From: JAGNXB01 sp964471595
Lineage (GTDB): Bacteria; Bacteroidota; Bacteroidia; Chitinophagales; Saprospiraceae
Assembly: GCA_964471595.1 (NCBI GenBank)
Contig: CAYYGN010000013.1
Span: 1-64,000 of the forward strand
Reading direction: 5' to 3'
Length of the DNA: 64,000 nt
A program made the translations under genes and the position numbers. Shown piece by piece: positions 43,330-52,701 of the stretch. The notes below the pieces were generated by a model. That model was not told where the DNA came from, did not search any database, and saw nothing but the letters and a program-made list of their open reading frames with translations. Each line of letters opens with the position of its first letter. Position 1 is the stretch's first letter.

Positions 43330-46137
43330 ATGGCCATACCCCATATTGCCCCGCCCGTCTCCGGCTCCCCCAGGAGCAGTGAAAATCCTGCCGGGACCTT
43401 TGCCTATATTGATGGTGTAGCCCATCCGTTCCAGCCCGGAGAGACGATCCTCCAGTTCCTGCGGAGGCACAAGGGCCAGGATTTCATACCTACCCTTTGC
43501 GATGCACCCAATCTGGAACCTTTCGGCTCCTGTCGCGTGTGCAGCGTGGATGTGGCCTTGCAAGCCAATGGATCCGTGCGCTCGGTGGCCTCCTGTCATA
43601 CGCCGATGGCCGCCGGGATGCATATCCAGCCTCACAGCAGCAATGTGCGGCGGTTGAGGCAGAATATTATCGAGTTGGTGCTCACCGATCACCCCCTGGA
43701 CTGCCTGACCTGCGAAGCCAACGGAAATTGTGAACTCCAGGACGTAGCGGCCCAGGTGGGCATCCGCGAGGTCAGATATCCGGAGGGGGCCAACCACCTC
43801 GACAGAAAGAAGGACCTCAGTCACCCCTACATGGTGTCGGATCTCAGCAAATGCATCAATTGCTACCGCTGTGTCAGAGCCTGCGATGAGGTACAGGGGC
43901 AGTTTGTCCTGAGTATGGCGGGACGCGGCTTTGACAGCCGGATCATCAAAGGGGCCGACCAGTCGTTTTTTGAAAGCGATTGCGTCAGTTGCGGAGCCTG
44001 TGCCCAGGCATGCCCCACCTCCGCCATTTCTGATGTTTACCAATCCAAATCCATCCGGGCCACAGAGCGGACCCGTACGGTATGCACTTACTGCGGTGTC
44101 GGATGCAACCTCGAAGTGGCAAGTACCGGTAGCGAGATCCTCAGTATCCGGGCTCCTTATGATGCCGAAGTCAACCAGGGCCACACCTGTCTGAAGGGCC
44201 GGTATGCCTTCAAATTCTACGACCACCCCGACCGGCTGCGCACGCCCCTCGTGCGGAAGGACGGTGAGCTCCAACCGGCCACCTGGGATGAAGCTTACGA
44301 CCATATCGCCGGGCGGCTGAACCGTATCCTCGAGGAGGACGGCCCCGATGCCATCGCCGGCATTTCTTCCGCCCGCGCTACCAATGAGGAGAATTACCTG
44401 ATGCAGAAATTCATCCGGTCGGTCATCGGCACCAACAACATCGATTGTTGCGCGCGCGTGTGCCACTCCCCTACGGCGCTGGGCATGCAGCGGTCCTTCG
44501 GAACGGGGGCCGCTACCAATTCCGTCGAAGACATCAAGTACACGGACTGTATCCTGGTGATCGGCGCCAACCCGACGGATGCCCACCCGGTGACCGGCGC
44601 CAAACTGAAACAATTTGCGATGAAGGGCAAACCTTCCATCGTCATTGATCCGAGGCGGACCGAGCTGGCCCGGTATGCCACTTACCATCTGGCCTTGCGC
44701 CCCGGGACCAATGTGGCCATGCTCAACATGTTCATGTACTATGTCATCGCCAATGATCTGGTGGATGAAAATTTCATTGATACGCGGACCGAAGGGTATC
44801 AGGAATTCCGTCAGCAGATCCTTGGTATTGATCTGGATGAGACAGAACGGGTGACCGGCGTGGACCGCCATTTGGTGGAAAAGGCGGCGGTCGCGTACGC
44901 TACTGCGCCCAACGCCATGTCCTTTCACGGTCTTGGGGTGACGGAACACAGTCAGGGTACGTTTACAGTGATGCAGATCGCGGATCTGGCCATGCTGACC
45001 GGAAATATCGGCCGGCGCGGGGTGGGTGTCAACCCGCTGCGCGGACAGAACAACGTTCAGGGAGCGGCCGATATGGGTTGCCAGCCCCATCAGGGCGCCG
45101 GATATCTGGACGTCAGCCTGCCTGATGTGCTGGCCTTGTACGACAAACACTACCAGGCGCCCCAGCCGAGAAAGCCGGGTAAAAAGATCCCCGAAATGTT
45201 TGATGCGGCCCTGGCCGGGCAGCTCAAGGCGCTATGGCTGATCGGCGAGGATGTGGTCCAGACGGACCCCAACACCGCCAAGGTGATTCGCGCCCTCAGC
45301 CAACTGGACCTGTTGGTCGTCCAGGAGCTCTTCATGACCGAAACCGCCCGGATGGCCGATGTGGTGCTGCCCGCTTCTTCGTTCCTGGAAAAGAGCGGCA
45401 CGTTTACCAATGCCGAGCGTCGCGTGCAACGGGTCAATGCCGTCATTCCGCCTTTGCCCGGTACCAAGCCCGACGGGCAGATCCTGGTGGACATCATGAA
45501 CCGGATGGGTTATCCGCAACCCCCGTATACCGCTGACGGGGTCTTGGAAGAAATCAGCCGTGTGGTGCCCTTCTTTGCCGGGATCCGGTGGGAAGAACTC
45601 GGCGACAACGGCAAACAGTGGCCGGTGGCTCCCGACGGGACCGACACCGAGATCCTCCATACCGAAACCTTCCGGAGAGGCCGGGGTCATTTTGCCTTTT
45701 TCGATTGGAAAGAGACGGACGAACTGCAGGAAAACCGGAAGGACTACCCCTTCATCCTGACGACCAACCGGGAGCTGGAGCATTACAATTGCGGAGCCAT
45801 GACCCGCAGGACCGGCAATGTGGACATCTTGACGGAAGACAGTCTCTTGATCCATCCCGAAGATGCTGCTCAATACCAGATTGCCGATGGGGATATGGTT
45901 TGTGTCGAATCGCCACGGGGTAAAGTGGATATCCGGGCGCGAGTGACGGACGAAGTGCGCACCGGTGTGTTGAGTACCACGTTCCATTTTCCCGAGATCA
46001 TGGTGAACAACCTGACTTCCGACGAACACGACAGTGAGGCGCTTTGTCCCGAATACAAGGTCGTCGCTGTCAGGATCCGCAAAAGCCGTGGCCAATACAA
46101 AGAATCCGCCGTGGGATCACCGGGGATCAAAGACTAA
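43330..46137 (+). CDS. fdhA: Formate dehydrogenase alpha subunit, molybdopterin, cysteine type
   Basis: About 935 residues. An N-terminal [2Fe-2S] domain (residues 20-100; FGSCRVCSVDV), a His/Cys cluster (DHPLDCLTCEANGNCELQD), two ferredoxin-type [4Fe-4S] motifs (CINCYRCVRAC, CVSCGACAQAC), then the molybdopterin part starting with CTYCGVGCNLEV. The catalytic residue is Cys378 in RVCHSPT, the position occupied by Sec or Cys in formate dehydrogenases. A C-terminal dinucleotide-like domain (about 800-920) follows (NCGAMTRRTGNVD). With the NuoEF-type subunit just upstream it forms a soluble NAD-linked enzyme. The needed cofactor genes lie at 16688-20311; fdhD is not seen. ATG 43330 is chosen. Confidence 0.92.
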   Translation: MAIPHIAPPVSGSPRSSENPAGTFAYIDGVAHPFQPGETILQFLRRHKGQDFIPTLCDAPNLEPFGSCRVCSVDVALQANGSVRSVASCHTPMAAGMHIQPHSSNVRRLRQNIIELVLTDHPLDCLTCEANGNCELQDVAAQVGIREVRYPEGANHLDRKKDLSHPYMVSDLSKCINCYRCVRACDEVQGQFVLSMAGRGFDSRIIKGADQSFFESDCVSCGACAQACPTSAISDVYQSKSIRATERTRTVCTYCGVGCNLEVASTGSEILSIRAPYDAEVNQGHTCLKGRYAFKFYDHPDRLRTPLVRKDGELQPATWDEAYDHIAGRLNRILEEDGPDAIAGISSARATNEENYLMQKFIRSVIGTNNIDCCARVCHSPTALGMQRSFGTGAATNSVEDIKYTDCILVIGANPTDAHPVTGAKLKQFAMKGKPSIVIDPRRTELARYATYHLALRPGTNVAMLNMFMYYVIANDLVDENFIDTRTEGYQEFRQQILGIDLDETERVTGVDRHLVEKAAVAYATAPNAMSFHGLGVTEHSQGTFTVMQIADLAMLTGNIGRRGVGVNPLRGQNNVQGAADMGCQPHQGAGYLDVSLPDVLALYDKHYQAPQPRKPGKKIPEMFDAALAGQLKALWLIGEDVVQTDPNTAKVIRALSQLDLLVVQELFMTETARMADVVLPASSFLEKSGTFTNAERRVQRVNAVIPPLPGTKPDGQILVDIMNRMGYPQPPYTADGVLEEISRVVPFFAGIRWEELGDNGKQWPVAPDGTDTEILHTETFRRGRGHFAFFDWKETDELQENRKDYPFILTTNRELEHYNCGAMTRRTGNVDILTEDSLLIHPEDAAQYQIADGDMVCVESPRGKVDIRARVTDEVRTGVLSTTFHFPEIMVNNLTSDEHDSEALCPEYKVVAVRIRKSRGQYKESAVGSPGIKD

Positions 46138-46244
46138 CCCATAGCTGGTTTCCAACCCGGTGGCATCGTGCATGTCAATATGATAAGACCCATCCCTTCC
46201 GGCATGCCTGACCCCGGGCATTCCGGGCGTTCTCTCTTCCTCGC

Positions 46245-48962
46245 ATGGGCATGATACGCACGCCTGACCAACGCCTTCGGGTGTTTATCAGCTCAACCAT
46301 CAAGGAGATGGCCGCCGAGCGGAAGGCGGCACGGGAAGCGGTTGCCTCCCTCCACCTCACGCCGGTGTATTTCGAAATGGGCGCCCGCCCTCATCCACCC
46401 CGTGAACTTTACAAAGCTTACCTCGAGCAAAGCCACATATTCGTCGGTATATACGGGGCGAGTTACGGTTGGATCGGTCCCGGCATGGATATCTCCGGTC
46501 TGGAAGACGAATACCGGCTATCGGCGGGGAAGCCCCGGCTGATTTATGTGAAAAAGACGGCGGGGGATAGGGATGAAAAACTGAAAAAACTGCTGGCGGA
46601 CATGGAGACCCAGCATGCCTCCTGTTACCAGTATTTTTCCCAACCGGAAGAACTGGCGGGTCTTCTGGCCAATGATCTGGCCGTTTTTTTGTCCGAGCAG
46701 GTTCAAGCCGGTCTTGAACCTGCCCGGGAAGAGCCGGCTCCGGTGCCATCGCCTTTGCCCGCTCCTCCCGGCCGGCTGATCGGACGGGATCAGGAACTGG
46801 CGGAACTATGCCGGCTGCTGCTGGCCGACGACGTGCGTCTCGTGTCCATCACCGGGACCGGCGGCACGGGCAAAACCCATTTGGCCATCGAAGCGGCCTC
46901 CAGGTTGGAACCGCATTTCCCGGATGGCATTCACTTCGTTACTTTGGGTACGCTCCGCGACCCGGAGGAACTTTTCCCTTCCATCGCCCGTCAAACCGGG
47001 ATTTTCGATAGTGGCATGCAACCGCTGCAGGAAACGATGGTCAGGCATTTTGCCCGCCACAAATCGCTGCTGCTGCTCGACAATTTCGAACACATCCTGC
47101 CCGCAGCTCCGGCCCTGGCGGGTCTGACCCTCCATTGCCCAGACCTCAAGGTCCTTGTGACCAGCCGGGCCCCGCTGCACGTCCGGGGTGAACAGTTGTT
47201 TCCCCTTTCTTCTCTTCCCGTTCCGGCGCCGGCACCCGTTTCCGACACGCAATCCCTGCTCGGCGTTCCTTCGGTGCAACTCTTCATTCAAAGAGCCCGG
47301 GAAGTCCATCCGGCCCTATCCCTGGACCCGGAAAACATCCATGCCATCGGCGAAATTTGCCGGCGGCTTGACGGTCTGCCTCTCGCCATCGAACTGGCCG
47401 CTCATCGCACCCGGATTTTGACGCCATCCGCCATGCTTCGTCGCATGGACCGAGTCCTGGACACACTGCGTCACGGTCAGCAAGACATGCCCGAACGCCA
47501 TCAGACACTGAGGGCGGCGATCGCCTGGAGTTACCAATTGCTGGATGAAGGAACCCGCCGGATGTTTGCCCGGCTGGCGGTATGCAATGGAGGCTGGAGC
47601 CTGGAAGCGGCTGAAGCATTCGCCGGCGAACCAGGTAGTGATACCATCGCCCGATTGGAGGCATTGGTGGATCAGGGCCTCGTGCAAACTCTCCCCCAAA
47701 CAGCCGAGCCGTATTTTACCATGTTTCTCGCCATTCGCGAGTTTGCCCTCGAAGAACTGGAGCGCATCGGCGAAAACGATACGCAGCGGGACGCACATGC
47801 CCGGTATTACACAGCGTTTGTCCGCGAGATGGAACCATACTCCTGGAAACCCCAGCGCGTGTTGTGGTTTTCACGGGTCCAACGCGAGTACGCCAATATC
47901 CGCGATGCTTTTGCCTTCCTCCTGCAAAAAAGGGACTTCCAGACGGCCTGGCAGGTAGCTGCATCATTGGGCCTTTACTGGATTACCATGGGCAAGCTGA
48001 GCGAAGCCATCCATTGGATCAGCGATGCCGGAATCAATTCCCGACCCCGGGCGGGAGAGGACCTTCGTTCAGGTATAGACCCGGTGGTCAGAGCTGCCGC
48101 CTTTCGCACCAGCGGCATGGTCCACTTCTTTTCGGCGGATTTCGCCCGGGCCCTGGAAGACCTCCAGGAAAGCGTACGCCTGTTTACAGATGCCGGCGAT
48201 GAATTGAATATGGCCCGGTCCCTCAGTTACTATGCCGTCGTTTCCATCAGTGCCGGCAACAACAAAGCCAGTGATTGCTTCCAGCAGGCCATCCGGCTCG
48301 GGCAGCGATACGATGACACCTATTCCATCGTCGTGTCTTCGACATTCCTGTCGGAGGTTATGCTGGCCTGCCGGGATCCGCAAGGCGCTCTGAAACTCGT
48401 GATGGAAGCGCTCGATCGCTGCCGGCAGGAAGGAGACCTTTTCCTGTTGGCCATGGTCTTGCTGCAAGCCGGCAACATCCATCTGACGCTCACCGAATAC
48501 CGCATCGCATCGGAATATTACCAGGAAGGCCTGGACATTCACAAGGCCTTTCCTCTCGGACCTTCGGTAGGGTGGTTTTACATGGGGATGGGCTTCTGCC
48601 GCTTGATGGAAGGTGAAATCGACGAGGGTCGGGCGCATTTCCTCCAGGGATTGGCGATCGGCAGGGAGTCGGGCGATCTTTCCGACATCATAGGAGGATT
48701 GATCGGCATGGGATGTACAGTTTTTTCCCAGGGAGATGCCGCCAAAGCAGCTCGTTTGCTGGGTGCGGCAGAATCCCTTATCCAAAAGTCCGGCTACCAA
48801 TTGTGGTGTTCCACTGCCGTCATGGACGAATGGCTGCGGCTAGCATTGAATAAGGCCCATGATCAGGAATGGATGGACAAGGAAATGGATTCCGGAAAGC
48901 GTTGGACCACCGAAAGAGCCATGGAGGAGGCTTTTTTCGTTCCATCCGGTGAACCGGCATAG
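46245..48962 (+). CDS. DUF4062 - STAND ATPase - TPR protein
   Basis: 905 residues, three parts. (1) Residues about 10-105 are a DUF4062 domain (RLRVFISSTIKEMAAERKAA; YGASYGWIGPGMDISGLEDE), a TIR-like fold. (2) Residues about 175-480 are an NB-ARC/STAND NTPase: Walker A TGTGGTGKTHLA with Lys in the stretch 204-211, Walker B LLLLDNFEH with Asp279, and the GxP motif DGLPLAIELAA. (3) The rest is TPR-like repeats (about 520-870). No C-terminal HTH is present, unlike actinobacterial SARP/LuxR relatives. The architecture is of a ligand-gated signalling or immune receptor in which TPRs sense and the DUF4062 domain acts; the function is inferred. The gene is alone, with 107 bases of plain sequence before it. 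Confidence 0.85.
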   Translation: MGMIRTPDQRLRVFISSTIKEMAAERKAAREAVASLHLTPVYFEMGARPHPPRELYKAYLEQSHIFVGIYGASYGWIGPGMDISGLEDEYRLSAGKPRLIYVKKTAGDRDEKLKKLLADMETQHASCYQYFSQPEELAGLLANDLAVFLSEQVQAGLEPAREEPAPVPSPLPAPPGRLIGRDQELAELCRLLLADDVRLVSITGTGGTGKTHLAIEAASRLEPHFPDGIHFVTLGTLRDPEELFPSIARQTGIFDSGMQPLQETMVRHFARHKSLLLLDNFEHILPAAPALAGLTLHCPDLKVLVTSRAPLHVRGEQLFPLSSLPVPAPAPVSDTQSLLGVPSVQLFIQRAREVHPALSLDPENIHAIGEICRRLDGLPLAIELAAHRTRILTPSAMLRRMDRVLDTLRHGQQDMPERHQTLRAAIAWSYQLLDEGTRRMFARLAVCNGGWSLEAAEAFAGEPGSDTIARLEALVDQGLVQTLPQTAEPYFTMFLAIREFALEELERIGENDTQRDAHARYYTAFVREMEPYSWKPQRVLWFSRVQREYANIRDAFAFLLQKRDFQTAWQVAASLGLYWITMGKLSEAIHWISDAGINSRPRAGEDLRSGIDPVVRAAAFRTSGMVHFFSADFARALEDLQESVRLFTDAGDELNMARSLSYYAVVSISAGNNKASDCFQQAIRLGQRYDDTYSIVVSSTFLSEVMLACRDPQGALKLVMEALDRCRQEGDLFLLAMVLLQAGNIHLTLTEYRIASEYYQEGLDIHKAFPLGPSVGWFYMGMGFCRLMEGEIDEGRAHFLQGLAIGRESGDLSDIIGGLIGMGCTVFSQGDAAKAARLLGAAESLIQKSGYQLWCSTAVMDEWLRLALNKAHDQEWMDKEMDSGKRWTTERAMEEAFFVPSGEPA

Positions 48963-48986
48963 TGTTCGTCCCGTTACACCCTACCT

Positions 48987-51419
48987 ATGGATTTGTTGAC
49001 CGATGCCTCTCCCCGTGGAAATGGCCGTGAAAGCTTTTGCCGTCTCCTTGCCCCGGTGCTTTTGCTCACCGGGTTTTTCCTGTCGGGACCGGCCGGGATC
49101 TTCGCCCAAAGCGATCCTGACCTGAGGATCAGGGGCCAGGTCCTTACGACCGGCGGGGAGACGGTCGAATTCGCCACCGTCATGTTGCTCAACCCTGTGG
49201 ATGGAGCCCTGCTGTCAGGGACCACCACCGACAGTGAAGGAAGATTCGACCTGGTTGCGGCTCCCGGCGATTATCGCCTGGAAGTCCGGTTTCTGGGCAT
49301 GTTGCCGACCGTGCTGGACCGTGTGCAGGCTTCTGGGGGCGATGTGGACCTGGGGACCATCATCCTCCGGGAAGACCGCCAATTGCTGGAAGAAGTCGTG
49401 GTCAGCACCGAGCGATCCCACATGGAATTCAAGCTCGACAAACGGGTCTTCAATGTCGGCTCCGATCTGGCGAGCACAGGGTCCAGTGCCCTGGAAGTCC
49501 TCAATCAGATCCCTTCCGTTGTAGTCAGTATGGAAGGGCAGGTGAGCCTGCGCGGAAGCGCCGGGGTGCAGATCCTGATCAACGGCAAACCATCGGTGCT
49601 GGCGAGTGCCGAAGGCAAGGCGCTGGGCAGCATCACGGCCGACATGATCGAACGCATAGAGGTCATCACCAACCCTTCGGCCAAGTACGAAGCGGAAGGA
49701 TCATCAGGCATCATCAATATCGTGCTGAAGAAAGAGGAAAAGAAAGGGCTGAACGGATCGGTGTCCGTCAATGCCGGGATGCCGGACAACCACAGCGCGG
49801 GTTTGAGTGTCAGTCGCCGTACCGATCATTTCAATCTGTTCAGCCAACTGGGGGCGGGATACCGGTCTGTACCTACGGATACCCGCAACATCAACAACGA
49901 TATTTCCGCCGGCACCATCGTCCGCAGTACGGGTCGCGATTACCGGAAGGAGCAGTTCTATACGGTCATATTGGGAACGGATTACCACATCGATCCCAGG
50001 AATGTGGTCACATTGTCCGGCAACTTCACCTATGAAATCGAGGATCAGCCCTCGCAGAACAATTTTGAACTGGTAGACCAGACAGGAATGGTCATCAGCG
50101 ACTGGAAAAGGAGGGAGGAGACCTATGCCATCAATCCCAAATGGCAATACGATCTCCAGTACAAAAAATCATTTGCCGACCACAAGGAGCACACCCTTCA
50201 GGCCAGCGCCATGGGCAATTTTTTCGGCAAAGACCAGTCGTCCGAATTTTTCAATACCACCCTTTCGGGTAGCCGTCCGGACGGGCAGCAGGAGACGCGT
50301 ACCGATTTCGGAGAGACGCGTTATTCTTTTCATCTGGATTATACCCGGCCCTTTGGAGAAAAGGTGCGCACCGAAGCCGGGGTCCAGTATGTGTTGAACG
50401 AGGTTTCCAACGATTTTGCCGTCCTCGACCTGATCGATGGCGAATGGATGGAAAACGCGTCGTTCACGAATGTTTTTCAGTGGAAGCAGGGCGTACTGGG
50501 CGCTTATGCCACGGGGTCCTGGGAAGGAGCCCGTTGGGGCATCAAGGGTGGATTGCGGATTGAACATACGGATTTGCACACCAGACTGGTCCAGACCCAG
50601 GAACGCAATGACCGTTCCTTCGCCAACCTTTTCCCCTCCCTGCATGCCAGTTATAAATACAATGACCGGCTCTCCTTTCAGGCGGGATATTCGCGCCGGA
50701 TTTTCAGACCCCGGTTGTGGGATTTGAATCCCTTTTTCAACATCCGGAATGATTTTTCCATTCGCACCGGAAACCCGGACCTCAAACCTCAGTTTACCGA
50801 TGCCTTTGAATGGACCGGTGTGTGGATCACCGACCGTTGGTCATCCAATGCGAGTCTGTATTTCCGGCATACTAAGGATGTCGTTGAAAGGGTGCTTTCC
50901 GTACAGGACAATGTGAGTGTGACAATGCCGGTAAACATCGGCACGGATGCGACGACCGGCGCCGAAGTGAATGTAAAATATTCGCCCTCATCCTGGCTTT
51001 CAGTCAATGGTGATTTCAATTACAACCTGTTTCGCCAAAGGGGGGAATTTGAAGGCAATTCGTTTGACTTCGACGCCGAACGCTGGTTTTCACGCATGAT
51101 GGCCAAAGTGAAAATGCCCTTCGATATTGAAGCCGAAGTGTCCTGGGAATATCAATCCGGATACCGCAACGTCCAGCAGCAGATTTCTCCTTATTCGCTG
51201 GTCAATGTCGGTTTGCGCAAAAAAATGCTCAACGGAAAAGGGGTCGTCAATTTGAGTGTGCGCGATCTCTTTGTCACCCGTATTCAGGAGAGCATCACGG
51301 ACCAGCCCGACTTCCATGTTTACGGTTGGTCCCGAAGAGGACGATTTGTCACCCTCGGATTCAGCTACGGCTTCGGCAAGGGGGAGGCCATGGTGTTCTC
51401 GGGGGGTCGCCGGCATTAA
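48987..51419 (+). CDS. TonB-dependent receptor-like outer-membrane barrel protein
   Basis: 810 residues. A long signal (about 1-41, GIFAQ), a carboxypeptidase-regulatory-like domain (about 45-130; IRGQVLTTGGETVEFATVML), a plug-like domain (about 135-235; ALEVLNQIPSVVVSMEGQVS, VQILINGKPS) and a barrel of the outer-membrane beta-barrel 3 type seen in Bacteroidota. It lacks the pronounced SusC signature. Such proteins are often paired with other genes but no partner is adjacent, so the ligand is unknown. It follows the STAND gene after 24 bases, which may be coincidental read-through or a shared transcript. Confidence 0.87.
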   Translation: MDLLTDASPRGNGRESFCRLLAPVLLLTGFFLSGPAGIFAQSDPDLRIRGQVLTTGGETVEFATVMLLNPVDGALLSGTTTDSEGRFDLVAAPGDYRLEVRFLGMLPTVLDRVQASGGDVDLGTIILREDRQLLEEVVVSTERSHMEFKLDKRVFNVGSDLASTGSSALEVLNQIPSVVVSMEGQVSLRGSAGVQILINGKPSVLASAEGKALGSITADMIERIEVITNPSAKYEAEGSSGIINIVLKKEEKKGLNGSVSVNAGMPDNHSAGLSVSRRTDHFNLFSQLGAGYRSVPTDTRNINNDISAGTIVRSTGRDYRKEQFYTVILGTDYHIDPRNVVTLSGNFTYEIEDQPSQNNFELVDQTGMVISDWKRREETYAINPKWQYDLQYKKSFADHKEHTLQASAMGNFFGKDQSSEFFNTTLSGSRPDGQQETRTDFGETRYSFHLDYTRPFGEKVRTEAGVQYVLNEVSNDFAVLDLIDGEWMENASFTNVFQWKQGVLGAYATGSWEGARWGIKGGLRIEHTDLHTRLVQTQERNDRSFANLFPSLHASYKYNDRLSFQAGYSRRIFRPRLWDLNPFFNIRNDFSIRTGNPDLKPQFTDAFEWTGVWITDRWSSNASLYFRHTKDVVERVLSVQDNVSVTMPVNIGTDATTGAEVNVKYSPSSWLSVNGDFNYNLFRQRGEFEGNSFDFDAERWFSRMMAKVKMPFDIEAEVSWEYQSGYRNVQQQISPYSLVNVGLRKKMLNGKGVVNLSVRDLFVTRIQESITDQPDFHVYGWSRRGRFVTLGFSYGFGKGEAMVFSGGRRH

Positions 51420-51464
51420 GGACGTGTAGGGCCCGATTCATCGTTCAAGAAACAGGCCATTGCC

Positions 51465-51472
51465 TACCTTCG
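51465..51472 (+). promoter_or_regulatory. Leaderless promoter box for the LOG gene
   Basis: TACCTTCG, then GCCT, then GTG 51477: the TANNTTCG variant with the same four-base gap. It supports GTG as the true start. Confidence 0.45.
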
Positions 51473-51476
51473 GCCT

Positions 51477-52271
51477 GTGGATGCCGCCTCCCCGCCGCCT
51501 TTCGATCGCCGTTTTCTGGATGGCCCCCGGGCCCGGTGGGCCGAACTGGGATTTGCCTTCCGGGTGTTCTTCCAGTTCATCAAAGGATTCCGCGCCCTGC
51601 ACTTTGTAGGGCCGTGCATCACGGTTTTCGGGTCGGCCAGGTTTCACGAGGATCATCCCTACTACGCCCTCGCCCGGGAGATGGGCCGGCAGATTGCGAC
51701 GCATGGACTGACCACCATGACCGGCGGCGGCCCCGGGATCATGGAAGCGGCCAACCGCGGCGCCTGGGAATCCGGAGGGCGCTCCATCGGTTGCAACATC
51801 CATCTGCCGGCCGAGCAGGCGCCCAATCGCTACATGCACAAATGGGTAACGCTGCGGCATTTCTTCGTCCGCAAGTTTCTCCTCCTCAAATATTCCTACG
51901 GATTTGTGGTATTTCCGGGCGGATTTGGCACCATGGACGAATTGTTCGAAACAGCCACCCTGGTCCAGACCGGTGTCATTGACGGGTTCCCCATCGCCAT
52001 CATCGGCACGGAATATTTCCGTTGCCTGGAAACCCTGCTGCTGGCCATGGTCCGGGAGGGCACCATCCGCCAGGAGGACGTGGACCGGTTTTTCATCACC
52101 GATGAACCCGCCAAAGCCATGGCCTGGCTGATGACCCATGTGGAAGTCCACCGCCGCCGGCCCAGACCATCGTGGATATTGTTGGAAAAGGCCGAAAACG
52201 GCAATCCGCACCCTCCCCCATCCTCTGAAGGAAAGGACAAGGAGCCTCTGTCACCCTACCATAATGCATAA
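51477..52271 (+). CDS. LOG family protein (cytokinin phosphoribohydrolase-like)
   Basis: 264 residues from GTG 51477. A Rossmann-fold member of the LOG / TIGR00730 family. Its signatures are ITVFGSARFH near the start, MTGGGPGIMEAANRGA in the centre and FPGGFGTMDELFE in the C-terminal half, which form the nucleotide-binding pocket. Family members cleave the N-glycosidic bond of nucleoside monophosphates, in plants to activate cytokinins; the bacterial substrate is unknown. The extra N-terminal 45 residues are polar, then aromatic. The downstream VOC gene starts three bases after its stop. Confidence 0.88.
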   Translation: MDAASPPPFDRRFLDGPRARWAELGFAFRVFFQFIKGFRALHFVGPCITVFGSARFHEDHPYYALAREMGRQIATHGLTTMTGGGPGIMEAANRGAWESGGRSIGCNIHLPAEQAPNRYMHKWVTLRHFFVRKFLLLKYSYGFVVFPGGFGTMDELFETATLVQTGVIDGFPIAIIGTEYFRCLETLLLAMVREGTIRQEDVDRFFITDEPAKAMAWLMTHVEVHRRRPRPSWILLEKAENGNPHPPPSSEGKDKEPLSPYHNA

Positions 52272-52274
52272 CCC

Positions 52275-52691
52275 ATGAAAAAACGCGTCACCGGCATAGG
52301 CGGCATATTTTTCAAATGCAGGGATCCGGAAATGATCAAATCCTGGTATCGCCAACACCTCGGTCTGCAGACCGACCAATACGGCGCCTGTTTTGAATGG
52401 AGGCACAGCGACCGGCCGGACAGAAAGGGCTTCCTCCAATGGAGTCCCTTCAAGGAAGACACCTCATATTTCGCTCCTTCCGGGCGGGAATTCATGATCA
52501 ATTACCGGGTGCATGACCTGGAGGCATTGGTGCGCACATTGCGGGAGGAAGGCGTCACGATCGTGGACGAGATCGAGACCTTTTCCTATGGCAAATTTGT
52601 CCATATCCTGGATCCCGAAGGCAACAAAATCGAGTTGTGGGAGCCGGAGGACGAGGTGTATGACGAGATAGCCGGACCCCGCACCTGCTGA
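52275..52691 (+). CDS. VOC family protein
   Basis: 138 residues with the VOC fold: GIGGIFFKCRDPEMIKSWYR at the start, VHDLEALVRTLREEGVTIVD in the middle and HILDPEGNKIELWEPED at the end, where the last Glu is a usual metal ligand. It appears to belong to the glyoxalase/bleomycin-resistance group without an assignable substrate. It is probably co-transcribed with the LOG gene three bases upstream. Confidence 0.85.
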   Translation: MKKRVTGIGGIFFKCRDPEMIKSWYRQHLGLQTDQYGACFEWRHSDRPDRKGFLQWSPFKEDTSYFAPSGREFMINYRVHDLEALVRTLREEGVTIVDEIETFSYGKFVHILDPEGNKIELWEPEDEVYDEIAGPRTC

Positions 52692-52701
52692 GGCTTGCCG
52701 G

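Noticed and set aside
43297..45150. 617-codon minus-strand open frame inside fdhA
   Set aside because: Antisense shadow of a well-supported gene with no recognisable domain.
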